This document shows, piece by piece, positions 49,878 through 56,412 of a stretch of DNA of 64,000 bases. The notes under the pieces were generated by a model, which worked only from the letters and a program-made list of their open reading frames with translations, searched no databases and was not told the DNA's origin. Each line of letters begins with the position of its first letter. Positions within the stretch are counted from its first letter, which is position 1. Source of the stretch: a virus; the IMG/VR virus record IMGVR_UViG_3300050821_006280, positions 45,559-109,558 of that record; one strand, given 5' to 3'. The translations under genes were made by a program, and so were the position numbers.

Positions 49878-50144
49878 ATGTTCGAGATGATCATCGATGG
49901 CGTGTATTGTATCTCGGGGCGAGGAATTGTTGTAACAGGCCACCCGAACCGAGAATCAATCCGTGTTGGAGAATCCGTCGAAATTTGGAATCCAGATGGA
50001 TCTGCACTCGACACGGTAATCACGGGGGTGGAGATGGTTTCCCCTCGTCGGCCGAATGACAATATCGGTCTTCTTCTGCGAACGACAGAAACCTTGAAAA
50101 CCAAGGACAACATCCACCCCGGCGCAGTCATGCGGCGCAAGTAA
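49878..50144 (+). CDS. free-standing EF-Tu domain-2-like protein, 88 aa
   Basis: GVYCISGRGIVVTGHP, then IRVGESVEI, VITGVEM, NIGLLLR and HPGAVM align in order with EF-Tu domain 2 (FSISGRGTVVTGR, IKVGEEVEI, TCTGVEM, NVGVLLR, RGQVL). No GTPase domain is present. Domain 2 of EF-Tu holds the aminoacylated 3' end of tRNA. Placed beside Pth2 in a tRNA array, it may bind tRNA or the ribosomal GTPase centre. It could be an EF-Tu mimic, decoy or tRNA chaperone; known short relatives exist but their role is unclear. Confidence 0.8.
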   Translation: MFEMIIDGVYCISGRGIVVTGHPNRESIRVGESVEIWNPDGSALDTVITGVEMVSPRRPNDNIGLLLRTTETLKTKDNIHPGAVMRRK

Positions 50145-50152
50145 GGTGACCC

Positions 50153-50335
50153 ATGGAACGCAAGCTGACGATGATCCAAGTCGACCTGGAGCAGTGCCGT
50201 TGTGGTGTCGGTGCCCATGGTGATGGCAATGGACCAACCGTGTTCATCACCATGTTCCACAACGAGTTCGACGAACCGATCGTTGACGACGAAGCACGCC
50301 GTCAGATCAAGACAATCTTCCCGCAATTCGAGTAG
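50153..50335 (+). CDS. hypothetical protein, 60 aa
   Basis: Follows the EF-Tu-like gene by 8 bp, probably in the same transcript. QVDLEQCRCGVGAHGDGNG has a Cys pair and His/Gly-rich loop. No family recognised. Confidence 0.55.
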   Translation: MERKLTMIQVDLEQCRCGVGAHGDGNGPTVFITMFHNEFDEPIVDDEARRQIKTIFPQFE

Positions 50336-50342
50336 TTCAAAT

Positions 50343-50412
50343 GGGCAGCGGTCTGGGACCAAGCGAGTCTCCAAAACTTGCTAGCGCATGGGTTCGATCC
50401 CCCGGCGGCCCG
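50343..50412 (+). tRNA. tRNA-Trp(CCA), atypical
   Basis: Acceptor GGGCAGC/GCGGCCC (one mismatch), anticodon arm CGAGT-CTCCAAA-ACTTG, T-loop TTCGATC. The D arm is GGTC-TGG-GACC with only three loop bases and no spacer after the acceptor. Two T-stem pairs are mismatched. It may be decayed or a compact variant. Confidence 0.6.
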
Positions 50413-50431
50413 CTAATGGATGGAGCAGTAG

Positions 50432-50833
50432 ATGAGCGATCCATATAAGACTAAGCAAGTCATCGTGATGCGTAAAGATCTCAACATGAACCGTGGGAAA
50501 GAGATCGCCCAAGGCGCACACGCCTCAATGGCGTGGTTGTCTAATCGCATCCGCACGTCGAAGCGAGAAAATGGCCGTTATCTCGTTGAGCTTAGCGAGG
50601 CCGAAAGAGTCTGGCTCGAAGGTCAATTTGCTAAGGTGACATGCCAGGTTGACTCTGCCGCAGAACTTGAAGATCTCGTCGCCGCTGGCAAACGGCTGTA
50701 CATCGGAGCTGAGCTGATCGTCGATTCCGGTAAAACCTATTTTAAGGGTGTCAGCACGCCGACTTGCTGCGCAATCGGCCCAGGCACATCGGATCTCATC
50801 GACAGGATCACCGGGAAGCTAAAACTGTATTGA
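50432..50833 (+). CDS. pth2: peptidyl-tRNA hydrolase, Pth2 family, 133 aa
   Basis: KQVIVMRKDLNMNRGKEIAQGAHASMAWL matches the Pth2 signature (VVRxDLxMxxGKxAAQxxHA), followed by GAELIVDSGKTYFKGVSTPT and CAIGP, the usual DAGxTQ ... G-x-x-T and AIGP blocks. Pth2 frees tRNA from prematurely released peptidyl-tRNA. It is typical of archaea and eukaryotes and occurs in some phages and bacteria. Together with the tmRNA gene it suggests phage-run recovery of tRNA and ribosomes. Confidence 0.85.
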   Translation: MSDPYKTKQVIVMRKDLNMNRGKEIAQGAHASMAWLSNRIRTSKRENGRYLVELSEAERVWLEGQFAKVTCQVDSAAELEDLVAAGKRLYIGAELIVDSGKTYFKGVSTPTCCAIGPGTSDLIDRITGKLKLY

Positions 50834-50850
50834 TCGTGTAAGCTTGGCTT

Positions 50851-51042
50851 ATGGCCGAGTTGAACTTCATCGAGCTGCTAAAAAAGCACCTTGACGATCA
50901 TGGTCTCTCCGTAGAGGCTGCATCAGTGAAGTCTGGAATCCCACGGCTCCACATCGAAAAAGTTATCAATGGTCATGTGACATTGACCGCTTCACAGGAG
51001 GAAGAGATGGCCGCTCGAATAGGTCTGACGATCAAGTTCTAA
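50851..51042 (+). CDS. small XRE-like HTH protein, 63 aa
   Basis: HLDDHGLSVEAASVKSGIPRLHIEKVINGHVTLTASQEEEMAARIG follows the XRE/Cro HTH pattern (helix 2-turn-helix 3 plus scaffold helices). Likely DNA-binding regulator, perhaps of the tRNA island. Confidence 0.7.
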   Translation: MAELNFIELLKKHLDDHGLSVEAASVKSGIPRLHIEKVINGHVTLTASQEEEMAARIGLTIKF

Positions 51043-51043
51043 T

Positions 51044-51118
51044 CCGCCTGTCGCCTAAGGGTTAAGGCCCGTGCCTTATAAGCGCGTGAACCGAGTTCGA
51101 GTCTCGGCGGGCGGACCA
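51044..51118 (+). tRNA. tRNA-Ile(TAT)
   Basis: Acceptor CCGCCTG/CGGGCGG, D arm GCC/GGC, anticodon arm CGTGC-CTTATAA-GCGCG, T arm CCGAG-TTCGAGT-CTCGG, encoded CCA. Reads AUA directly, rare in bacteria, which normally use the modified CAU tRNA. Confidence 0.88.
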
Positions 51119-51158
51119 TGCTATAACACTGTCATTCGATCCGATCAGGGAGGATCCA

Positions 51159-51437
51159 ATGGCAGGCCCCATTCTGATTCTTGAAGTAGGTCATACCCGA
51201 AAGCTCATCGGCATTAACGCTGATGCCTCTGGATTTCTAGCTCCAGGACCACCAATCACCTGGGCTACAAGCAATGCTGCCGTCGCTACCGTCGACGCCA
51301 ACGGCAATGTTACCGGAGTCGGTGCTGGAACGTGCAACATCACGGCGACCAACGGTTCCCAGAGCACTGTGACAGCCACGACGGTTGCTGCGCGCAGCAC
51401 CTCACAGATCACGGTTGCTGTGGGAGACCGAACGTAG
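51159..51437 (+). CDS. BIG2 Ig-like domain protein, 92 aa
   Basis: GPPITWATSNAAVATVDANGNVTGVGAGTCNITAT is the core of the bacterial Ig-like domain 2 fold. Single-domain phage BIG2 proteins often decorate capsids or tails. GGGAGG Shine-Dalgarno upstream. Confidence 0.75.
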   Translation: MAGPILILEVGHTRKLIGINADASGFLAPGPPITWATSNAAVATVDANGNVTGVGAGTCNITATNGSQSTVTATTVAARSTSQITVAVGDRT

Positions 51438-51440
51438 CGC

Positions 51441-51641
51441 ATGGGTGACACTCTCAAGCTGTCGCAGCTTGACGCGCCTGACGATGGTCTTTCGGTCGAG
51501 CAGCTGGTTCATCTTGTCATCGACCCTCATGACGGTCCCCTGTGCGATCCAACAGAGCCAGTGACATCAACCAATGACCCTCACAAGATGACCTGTGAGC
51601 GATGCCGTCGAATTTGGATGACAGGTACCGCCGACGGGTAA
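51441..51641 (+). CDS. small Cys-containing protein, 66 aa
   Basis: MTCERCRRIW near the C-terminus and an earlier Cys and His (DPHDGPLC) suggest a zinc site. It follows the BIG2 gene by 3 bp. No family recognised. Confidence 0.6.
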   Translation: MGDTLKLSQLDAPDDGLSVEQLVHLVIDPHDGPLCDPTEPVTSTNDPHKMTCERCRRIWMTGTADG

Positions 51642-51653
51642 ACTATAGCTGCC

Positions 51654-52115
51654 ATGTCGCTCAATCTTCGTGACAAGACAGACGTGGAAGCCTGGGCCGC
51701 GTTTTGGATGCTGGCAGCAAAGATGGACATCGAGCGCAGCGGAGCATTGCTTCCTGTTGCCACGATTGTAGTTACCAGGAACATTCAGGAGATGCAGCCC
51801 GGTGGCTTCGTTCTCATCAAGGCGGATGCGCCGCTGGATGCTGATTCCAAGTTTCGCTGGGTCTCCAAGATCAAGGAGATTGTCCAAGCCGGCGCCGCTC
51901 TGGCAGTGATGACAGCTGGCGAGGCAATCCTAGCTGCTGCGGATGGTCCCGAGGCTGGCCTTGAACAGGAAGTTGTAGTTGTTGATCTTGAGCATGCGAC
52001 GCTTGGAGATCACTCATGGGTTGCCAATATCATCCGTGGCGACACGGGCGTGAAGCTGACTCCGTTCAAAACACGTCGACTTGAAGCAAGGTTTGGTAAG
52101 TTTCTGAAGCGATAA
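51654..52115 (+). CDS. hypothetical protein, 153 aa
   Basis: An alpha/beta protein with alternating strands and helices (GALLPVATIVVTRNIQEM, GGFVLIKADAP, AGAALAVMTAG, EVVVVDLEHATLG). No zinc or membrane motif. No family recognised. Confidence 0.65.
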   Translation: MSLNLRDKTDVEAWAAFWMLAAKMDIERSGALLPVATIVVTRNIQEMQPGGFVLIKADAPLDADSKFRWVSKIKEIVQAGAALAVMTAGEAILAAADGPEAGLEQEVVVVDLEHATLGDHSWVANIIRGDTGVKLTPFKTRRLEARFGKFLKR

Positions 52116-52117
52116 AT

Positions 52118-52190
52118 GGCTCCTTAGCTCAACTGGCAGAGCGACCGCTTCATACGCGGTAGGTTCGGGGTTCGACTCCCCGAGGAGCCA
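52118..52190 (+). tRNA. tRNA with anticodon CAT (Met or Ile2)
   Basis: Acceptor GGCTCCT/AGGAGCC, anticodon arm ACCGC-TTCATAC-GCGGT, T arm CGGGG-TTCGACT-CCCCG. Which CAT tRNA is the elongator Met cannot be told by eye. Confidence 0.88.
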
Positions 52191-52192
52191 CC

Positions 52193-52281
52193 GACGCGCG
52201 GGGCAGGACCGCAGGGGGTTCCTCGCCGGGCGAAAGCCCGTAAATGTCGAGCATTCCCTCCAGCCGTGCAAGGCTGGCGTC
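52193..52281 (+). ncRNA. tRNA-sized structured element without T-loop
   Basis: GACGC/GCGTC closes an 89 nt element holding CGGGC-GAAA-GCCCG (GNRA loop) and CCAGCC-gtgcaa-GGCTGG. It fills the whole spacer between two tRNAs. No ORF. Confidence 0.35.
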
Positions 52282-52286
52282 TTCTC

Positions 52287-52359
52287 CGGGGTGTGGCGCA
52301 GTTGGTAGCGCGTTCGGTTCGGGACCGAAAGGTCGCTGGTTCAAATCCAGTCACCCCGA
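52287..52359 (+). tRNA. tRNA-Pro(CGG)
   Basis: Acceptor CGGGGTG/CACCCCG, D arm GCGC/GCGC, anticodon arm TTCGG-TTCGGGA-CCGAA, T-loop TTCAAAT. Confidence 0.9.
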
Positions 52360-52377
52360 CTAAATTGACAATCATAT

Positions 52378-52453
52378 AGTCCCTTAGCTCAGCTGGTAGA
52401 GCGCCTGTATCACACACAGGAGGTCACCCGTTCAATCCGGGTAGGGACTACCA
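52378..52453 (+). tRNA. tRNA-Val(CAC)
   Basis: Acceptor AGTCCCT/AGGGACT, anticodon arm CCTGT-ATCACAC-ACAGG, T arm ACCCG-TTCAATC-CGGGT, encoded CCA. Confidence 0.9.
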
Positions 52454-52455
52454 AT

Positions 52456-52528
52456 CGGCACCAGTCCACCCGGTGGTGAGTCGATCCCTACAAGGTCGAC
52501 GTGGCGGGTTCGATTCCCGCGGTGCCGA
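52456..52528 (+). tRNA. tRNA-Val(TAC), C33, short D arm
   Basis: Acceptor CGGCACC/GGTGCCG, D arm CCAC-ccg-GTGG with a tiny loop, anticodon arm CGATC-CCTACAA-GGTCG with C33, T arm GCGGG-TTCGATT-CCCGC. Confidence 0.75.
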
Positions 52529-52534
52529 CAACAC

Positions 52535-52607
52535 GCGCATATAGCTCAACAGGTAGAGCAGCTGCCCGATTAGCGGAAGGTTGGGGGTTCGATTCCCTCT
52601 ATGCGCA
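52535..52607 (+). tRNA. tRNA-Ile(GAT), C33
   Basis: Acceptor GCGCATA/TATGCGC, anticodon arm GCTGC-CCGATTA-GCGGA (27-43 mismatch, C33), T-loop TTCGATT. Confidence 0.8.
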
Positions 52608-52609
52608 CT

Positions 52610-52688
52610 GTGACGATAGGTTAAGGCTCCCGGTGGAGCCGCTGGTTTGTGGAACCAGCATCAGCGAGTTCAACTCTCGGTCGTCACC
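52610..52688 (+). tRNA. tRNA-His(GTG)
   Basis: Acceptor GTGACGA/TCGTCAC with C73 as in His tRNAs, anticodon arm CTGGT-TTGTGGA-ACCAG. The D region is unusual, with a six-pair GGCTCC/GGAGCC stem after an extra TTAA. Confidence 0.78.
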
Positions 52689-52698
52689 CCAATACGAT

Positions 52699-52790
52699 TT
52701 GGCAGTAGGCGAGTAAAGACGCGCTGAGGGGCGGGTACTCCCCCGCTTGGAGGACTTCAGAGATACCGGGGGCGGTCCCGGTACTGCCAA
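52699..52790 (+). ncRNA. tRNA-like element lacking a T-loop
   Basis: TTGGCAG (52699-52705) pairs with CTGCCAA (52784-52790). TA and a GCG/CGC D-like arm follow, a GGGG/CCCC hairpin sits in the middle, and TACCGGG-ggcggt-CCCGGTA replaces the T arm. 92 nt. It may be a degenerate tRNA or a structured RNA of the same class as 47811-47899. Confidence 0.4.
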
Positions 52791-52801
52791 TCAATTTTGC
52801 T

Positions 52802-52999
52802 TCATCTGATCATGTGGACAAAGTGCGGGTGTCCAAATACGCCGAGAAGATTGAGAAGCCAGAGCAGCATGACTACAGCCATGATGATCTTTGCTATCTG
52901 CATCATCGGCGGCGGAAGCCCAAGCATCGTGATTATCCAGTACACGACTGCTATCACAGCAAACATGAGCAGCAGTGAAATCAGGAGCGACAGCAACAT
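52802..52999 (-). CDS. small two-helix membrane protein, Thivi_2564-like, 65 aa
   Basis: A rare leftward gene inside the island. GGAGGTGATCC, close to a perfect Shine-Dalgarno, precedes the ATG at 52999. Two transmembrane helices (LLSLLISLLLMFAVIAVVYWI and IAKIIMAVVMLLWLLNLLG, split by GLPPPM) match a short membrane protein family seen in proteobacterial prophages. Role unknown. Confidence 0.7.
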   Translation of the reverse strand: MLLSLLISLLLMFAVIAVVYWIITMLGLPPPMMQIAKIIMAVVMLLWLLNLLGVFGHPHFVHMIR

Positions 53000-53115
53000 T
53001 GGATCACCTCCGATCAAATGATTATCGGCACAATCATTCTATGTTTCAATGTAATTAGAATCTGACGTGTGACGCAGGGTGTAAAACGGATCTGTAGCTC
53101 AGTTGGTCAGAGCGG

Positions 53116-53238
53116 CGAATTCTGGAAGAGATAGAAAAGTGTGACCTGGTGTGCGCCAACTGCCATCGCGAACGCACCTTCTCTAGGCAGTTCTCCGCTC
53201 ATAGCTCAAAGGCAGAGCAATCGGCTGATAACCGATAG
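53116..53238 (+). pseudogene. HNH endonuclease fossil
   Basis: In frame from inside the tRNA-Gln anticodon arm, the sequence reads ILEEIEKCDLVCANCHRERT. This is the typical C-terminal end of phage HNH proteins (KCDxVCANCHRxRT). The N-terminal part is missing, and the frame then runs into tRNA-Ile before a TAG. Confidence 0.75.
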
Positions 53239-53265
53239 ACGCAAGTTCGATCCTTGCTGGGCGGA
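53195..53265 (+). tRNA. tRNA-Ile(GAT), nested inside the split tRNA-Gln
   Basis: Acceptor CCGCTCA/TGGGCGG, D arm GCTC/GAGC, anticodon arm ATCGG-CTGATAA-CCGAT, T arm GCAAG-TTCGATC-CTTGC. Fully canonical. Confidence 0.88.
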
Positions 53266-53317
53266 CCGCTAGTTCAAGTCTAGCCAGATCCACTACAATA
53301 TCGGTTGGTGCTGGGGC

Positions 53318-53764
53318 TTAGACGCCGGTGGTTGCAGGCTGATCGTGGGTGTCGACAGGAGCGGCTGGCTGCTCTGCGGCTGCGGCTGGGGCGGCAGGAG
53401 CAGCCGTCGCAACAGGAGCAGCGGGAGCAGGCGCTGGTGCTGGTGCTGGCGGCGCAACAGGCTGAGCGACTGGCGAATCGAACGAGAGATCCAGCTCCGA
53501 ATCATCGCTCACAGTCACGTGCACATGGATCACGTGGGTGAGCGGACCGCAGACGACAGTGACATCTGCATTCCCAGGGTTCCCAGCCACCATGGTGCAG
53601 GCGCGCTTCGTGGTGTCCGCAGAATCGCAGCTGATCGCGACGATGGCAGAATCCGACGTGCTCCAGGTGGCGACAGTTGTTGTATCCACGACTCCCTTCG
53701 CATCCTTGGCAAGGATGCGGACGATCTGTTGCTGTTCGTCACTGAGAACTGTATTGAATTCCAT
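53318..53764 (-). CDS. Ig-like domain protein with Pro/Ala tail, 148 aa
   Basis: Leftward gene; GGAGGAG lies just before the ATG. About residues 20-85 show a BIG2-like Ig fold (TVATWSTSDSAIVAISC ... GNADVTVVCG). A long Pro/Ala tract (APAPAPAAPVATAAPAAP) follows. Similar in fold to the rightward gene at 51159. Possibly a virion decoration or surface protein. Confidence 0.6.
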   Translation of the reverse strand: MEFNTVLSDEQQQIVRILAKDAKGVVDTTTVATWSTSDSAIVAISCDSADTTKRACTMVAGNPGNADVTVVCGPLTHVIHVHVTVSDDSELDLSFDSPVAQPVAPPAPAPAPAPAAPVATAAPAAPAAAAEQPAAPVDTHDQPATTGV

Positions 53765-53962
53765 GACTCCTCCTGTTCCGTTGATAGGTGATCCGACCCA
53801 GACTTCGAGCTGGGATGGGACTTGATGGTGCCGGTGCCTGAACATCGACATGATCTTGATCCAGCACATTTGATCGGATCAGAAATATACCTGGATTATC
53901 AAAGAACGTCTTGCAAAAGGATCGATACGAGAATTACCGCGCAGACGCTTGCGTGGGATATG

Positions 53963-54036
53963 GTGGGTGTAGCTCAATTGGTTAGAGCACCGGATTGTGG
54001 ATCCGGGGGTTGCGGGTTCAAGTCCCGTCACTCACC
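53963..54036 (+). tRNA. tRNA-His(GTG), second copy
   Basis: G at -1 (53962) opposite C73, acceptor GTGGGTG/CACTCAC, anticodon arm CCGGA-TTGTGGA-TCCGG, T-loop TTCAAGT. More canonical than the copy at 52610. Confidence 0.9.
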
Positions 54037-54076
54037 CCATATGAAAGCTTGGTTACCGTCGTGGTAAGATCAAAGC

Positions 54077-54634
54077 ATGAAGAACGACGAAGTAACTGAT
54101 CAAGTTAAAAGGCCGAAGCAACCATCCCCTCAGTGGCTTGTCACTGCGGTGTTCGGGCTTCTCTCTGCTGTTGCGGCGAGTCTGCCTGCGGCATATTTCA
54201 GCTACCGATCAGCAAAGGTCGAAGCCGAATCAAAGACTTCGCAAGTAAAGGCCGAGGCTGATATCGGGTATCAGACCCTGGTCAAAGCTGTTGCGAAGCA
54301 TGAAGAACACGATGCTCAGCAAGACCATTGGATCTCTCGGATCGAAGGTCATGTTGCTGCCATTGAGCAGGCGCTGACGCGAGTAACGATTGTGAGCAGC
54401 CACAGGACAATTCCGGCTGAAAGCGAGGATGGAGCTTCCGAGGTCGAAGGTGGCTCTCCGCCGCCTCCCAAGAAGAAGCCGAAGGCGATGAAATTGAAGT
54501 TTAATTACACTCCACCTGCCCCCATCGCTGCACAAGGCCATGAATACAAACCGGAGGTTCTGCCCTCGACGCTGGACAAAGCCGTTACGAATTTCGGTGA
54601 TTCGAGCATTAAGCGGGCAGCGACCGCGAAGTAA
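54077..54634 (+). CDS. membrane-anchored coiled-coil protein, 185 aa
   Basis: One transmembrane segment (WLVTAVFGLLSAVAASLPAAYF, about 20-41) is followed by a coiled coil (YRSAKVEAESKTSQVKAEAD ... ISRIEGHVAAIEQALTRV) and a Pro/Lys-rich tail. The topology resembles inner-membrane spanins or signal-anchor proteins, but no lysis cassette is visible nearby. Confidence 0.6.
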   Translation: MKNDEVTDQVKRPKQPSPQWLVTAVFGLLSAVAASLPAAYFSYRSAKVEAESKTSQVKAEADIGYQTLVKAVAKHEEHDAQQDHWISRIEGHVAAIEQALTRVTIVSSHRTIPAESEDGASEVEGGSPPPPKKKPKAMKLKFNYTPPAPIAAQGHEYKPEVLPSTLDKAVTNFGDSSIKRAATAK

Positions 54635-54638
54635 TACC

Positions 54639-54719
54639 GCCCGGGTGGCGTAATGGTAGCCGCAGCCCACTTAAAACGGGCCGTCGCAAGACGTGCGAGT
54701 TCGATTCTCGCCCTGGGCA
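54639..54719 (+). tRNA. tRNA-Leu(TAA)
   Basis: Acceptor GCCCGGG/CCTGGGC, anticodon loop CTTAAAA, class II variable arm, T arm GCGAG-TTCGATT-CTCGC. Confidence 0.87.
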
Positions 54720-54777
54720 CAGTTTCCTCTTTCAGCTTGTTTTCCTGATCAAGAAAATGGTCGATTTTAGGAAACAC

Positions 54778-54852
54778 CGGCGTGTGGCGCAGCCTGGTTA
54801 GCGCACCAGTCTGGGGGACTGGGGGTCGGAGGTTCAAATCCTTCCACGCCGA
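54778..54852 (+). tRNA. tRNA-Pro(GGG)
   Basis: Acceptor CGGCGTG/CACGCCG, anticodon arm CCAGT-CTGGGGG-ACTGG, T arm GGAGG-TTCAAAT-CCTTC. Its last 19 bases are repeated after the next gene. Confidence 0.9.
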
Positions 54853-54901
54853 CGGAGGAGCACCGATACTTACTCCGACCAATTTGATATGATGGCTTCC
54901 A

Positions 54902-55432
54902 ATGGAAGCGAATCCGATCAAGTGCGGCTGTGGTGAAACCGACGAAAGACAGTTCTACGTTCGGATGGTAAATGGCAGCAAAGCAATCAAATCGATATGC
55001 AAGTTATGTGAAAACAAACGTCGATGGCCACGGCAGAAGAAACGTGGAGAAACCTACACCAAGTATAATAAGGCATACGATCATAAGGTTTCTGAGTGGC
55101 GGCGGAGCGGTGTAGATCAAGACCGATGGATATGGCGGGATACGAGGGGATGGGACCGTAAGCACGGATTTGAACCGGAGCTGACAAGGGAAGAGATCCG
55201 CGAGCTAATCGCTTCGGGATGTCTCTACTGCGGCGAAACGAATCTGCGCATGACGCTTGATCGTATCGACAACAGCAAGGGACACTGTCGAGGAAACGTG
55301 AACCCGGCTTGCATAAGGTGCAATTACGCGCGTAGGGCAATGCCGTATGAAGCATGGCTTTGCCTTCTGCCGGGGCTAAAGGAGGCGCGAGAAAAAAGAC
55401 TGTTCGGGGATTGGACAGGACGCTGTAGATGA
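54902..55432 (+). CDS. HNH endonuclease, 176 aa
   Basis: An N-terminal zinc site (KCGCGETDE ... SICKLCENKRR) precedes the HNH core LYCGETNLRMTLDRIDNSKGHC then NPACIRCNYARRAMP. It has the layout of phage free-standing homing endonucleases. It follows tRNA-Pro(GGG), whose 3' end is repeated right after the gene. Confidence 0.8.
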   Translation: MEANPIKCGCGETDERQFYVRMVNGSKAIKSICKLCENKRRWPRQKKRGETYTKYNKAYDHKVSEWRRSGVDQDRWIWRDTRGWDRKHGFEPELTREEIRELIASGCLYCGETNLRMTLDRIDNSKGHCRGNVNPACIRCNYARRAMPYEAWLCLLPGLKEAREKRLFGDWTGRCR

Positions 55433-55451
55433 CAAATCCTCTCACGCCGAC
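55433..55451 (+). repeat. duplicate of tRNA-Pro 3' end flanking the HNH gene
   Basis: 19 bases at 55433-55451 match 54835-54853 (the tRNA-Pro T-stem and acceptor end) at 17 of 19 positions. The HNH gene is thus bracketed by tRNA ends, like an attachment-site duplication. Confidence 0.6.
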
Positions 55452-55495
55452 CTGGACAATCACGGATTGCGATAGGACGATGATCATCGTAATGA

Positions 55496-55577
55496 GGTCC
55501 CCTGGCGGAACTGGCAGACGCGCTGGACTTAGGATCCAGTGCCGAAAGGCGTGGGGGTTCGATTCCCCCGGGGACTA
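55496..55577 (+). tRNA. tRNA-Leu(TAG)
   Basis: Acceptor GGTCCCC/GGGGACT, anticodon arm CTGGA-CTTAGGA-TCCAG, variable arm GCC/GGC, T arm GGGGG-TTCGATT-CCCCC. Confidence 0.88.
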
Positions 55578-55580
55578 CTA

Positions 55581-55868
55581 ATGGATCAATCGGAAGACGA
55601 TTCGGTCGATCTGTCTTCAAAGGAAGGACGCTTTCGATACTGCACCAGCAAAATCGAAGTAGCTGTCCGCGAGCTTGGCCAGGAAGGGCTAGAAGCCACG
55701 GATATTTTCGATGCCTTAGCTGGGCTGGTCGTCTCATCGTTTGTGATGAACGATGTACCGAAAGAACAATCACTCCAATATATCAGCGAGATGTTTGATC
55801 GTGCATGGGATCAGGCCGATACAGCTGAGCTGATCATGCATGACCGCGACAGAAACGAGGAATCATAG
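55581..55868 (+). CDS. hypothetical protein, 95 aa
   Basis: Start at the Met of MDQSEDDSVD, just after the tRNA; the longer frame lies inside the tRNA. Helical, acidic ends, no motif recognised. Confidence 0.6.
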   Translation: MDQSEDDSVDLSSKEGRFRYCTSKIEVAVRELGQEGLEATDIFDALAGLVVSSFVMNDVPKEQSLQYISEMFDRAWDQADTAELIMHDRDRNEES

Positions 55869-55951
55869 TGATCTTTGATCTCGTAGACTTCATTGTTGAG
55901 CTTCTTGGAGATGTGGTTCTCATGCTTTTTGGTGTTGATTCAGACGATTAG
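55868..55951 (+). CDS. possible 27 aa hydrophobic peptide
   Basis: A GTG start shares its first base with the TAG of the preceding gene. IFDLVDFIVELLGDVVLMLF is hydrophobic with acidic spots and ends in DSDD. Coupled translation is plausible but it may be chance. Confidence 0.35.
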   Translation: MIFDLVDFIVELLGDVVLMLFGVDSDD

Positions 55952-55957
55952 TAATAT

Positions 55958-56004
55958 GCGGGTGTGGCGGATCTGGTAGACGCGCTAGCTTTGTTGGGAT
56001 ACGG
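55958..56004 (+). pseudogene. tRNA-Leu 5'-half fragment upstream of HNH gene
   Basis: GCGGGTG-TG-GCGG-ATCTGGTA-GACGC-GCTAG matches a class II tRNA-Leu from the acceptor to the anticodon stem, then stops in the anticodon loop. It resembles the complete tRNA-Leu at 56398 over about 33 bases. Confidence 0.7.
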
Positions 56005-56412
56005 ATGAAGACAGAACGACACAGAACGCCTTGGTTTCAAAAGGACGGATACTGGGCGTGCACTGCGTATTATGTCGACGGCACTCGCACCACGATTTAT
56101 CAGCACCGAGAAGTGCTTGAGCATAAGCTTGGCAGAACTATTCGAGATGGCTATGTTGCTCATCACAAAGATGAAAACAGATCAAACAACAATCCAGATA
56201 ATCTCGAAGAGAAATTCGAGCCCGATCATTGTAGGGATCATCGTCCGCCAGCCGAAATAATTGAGATTATCTGTCCTGAGTGCGGACAAACGAAGAAAAA
56301 GATCGCTCGCCTCGTTAGGCATAACCAGAAACAGGGAAAGGAAGGACCGTTCTGCGATAGGCGTTGCGCCGGAAGATGGAATGCGAAGAAACAACATGCT
56401 CGGGTGGCGTAA
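56005..56412 (+). CDS. HNH homing endonuclease, 135 aa
   Basis: An AP2/HNH-type phage homing enzyme: YQHREVLEHKLGRTI, then VAHHKDENRSNNNPDNLE is the HNH core. ICPECGQTKKKI and FCDRRCAGRWN form a C-terminal zinc site. It begins where a tRNA-Leu 5' half ends. Its stop codon TAA is formed by the 5' end of the next tRNA-Leu. Confidence 0.82.
   Translation: MKTERHRTPWFQKDGYWACTAYYVDGTRTTIYQHREVLEHKLGRTIRDGYVAHHKDENRSNNNPDNLEEKFEPDHCRDHRPPAEIIEIICPECGQTKKKIARLVRHNQKQGKEGPFCDRRCAGRWNAKKQHARVA

Larger units (their letters stand above)
53088..53292 (+). pseudogene. split tRNA-Gln(CTG), interrupted by HNH fossil and tRNA-Ile
   Basis: 5' half: GGATCTG-TA-GCTC-AGTTGGTCA-GAGC-G-GCGAA-TTCTGGA (anticodon CTG, to 53126). 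3' half: GCTAG-TTCAAGT-CTAGC-CAGATCC-A (53268-53292). Acceptor GGATCTG/CAGATCC is perfect. The 3' anticodon strand is lost. About 140 bases lie between, so it is non-functional unless rejoined. Confidence 0.75.

Noticed and set aside
52365-52393. Promoter TTGACAATC just before tRNA-Val(CAC)
   Set aside because: The -10 would lie inside the tRNA and has no match at 17-18 bp.
52699-52790. tRNA-Sec or suppressor tRNA
   Set aside because: The element has a 7-bp acceptor, no TCA or CTA anticodon loop and no TTCRA T-loop.
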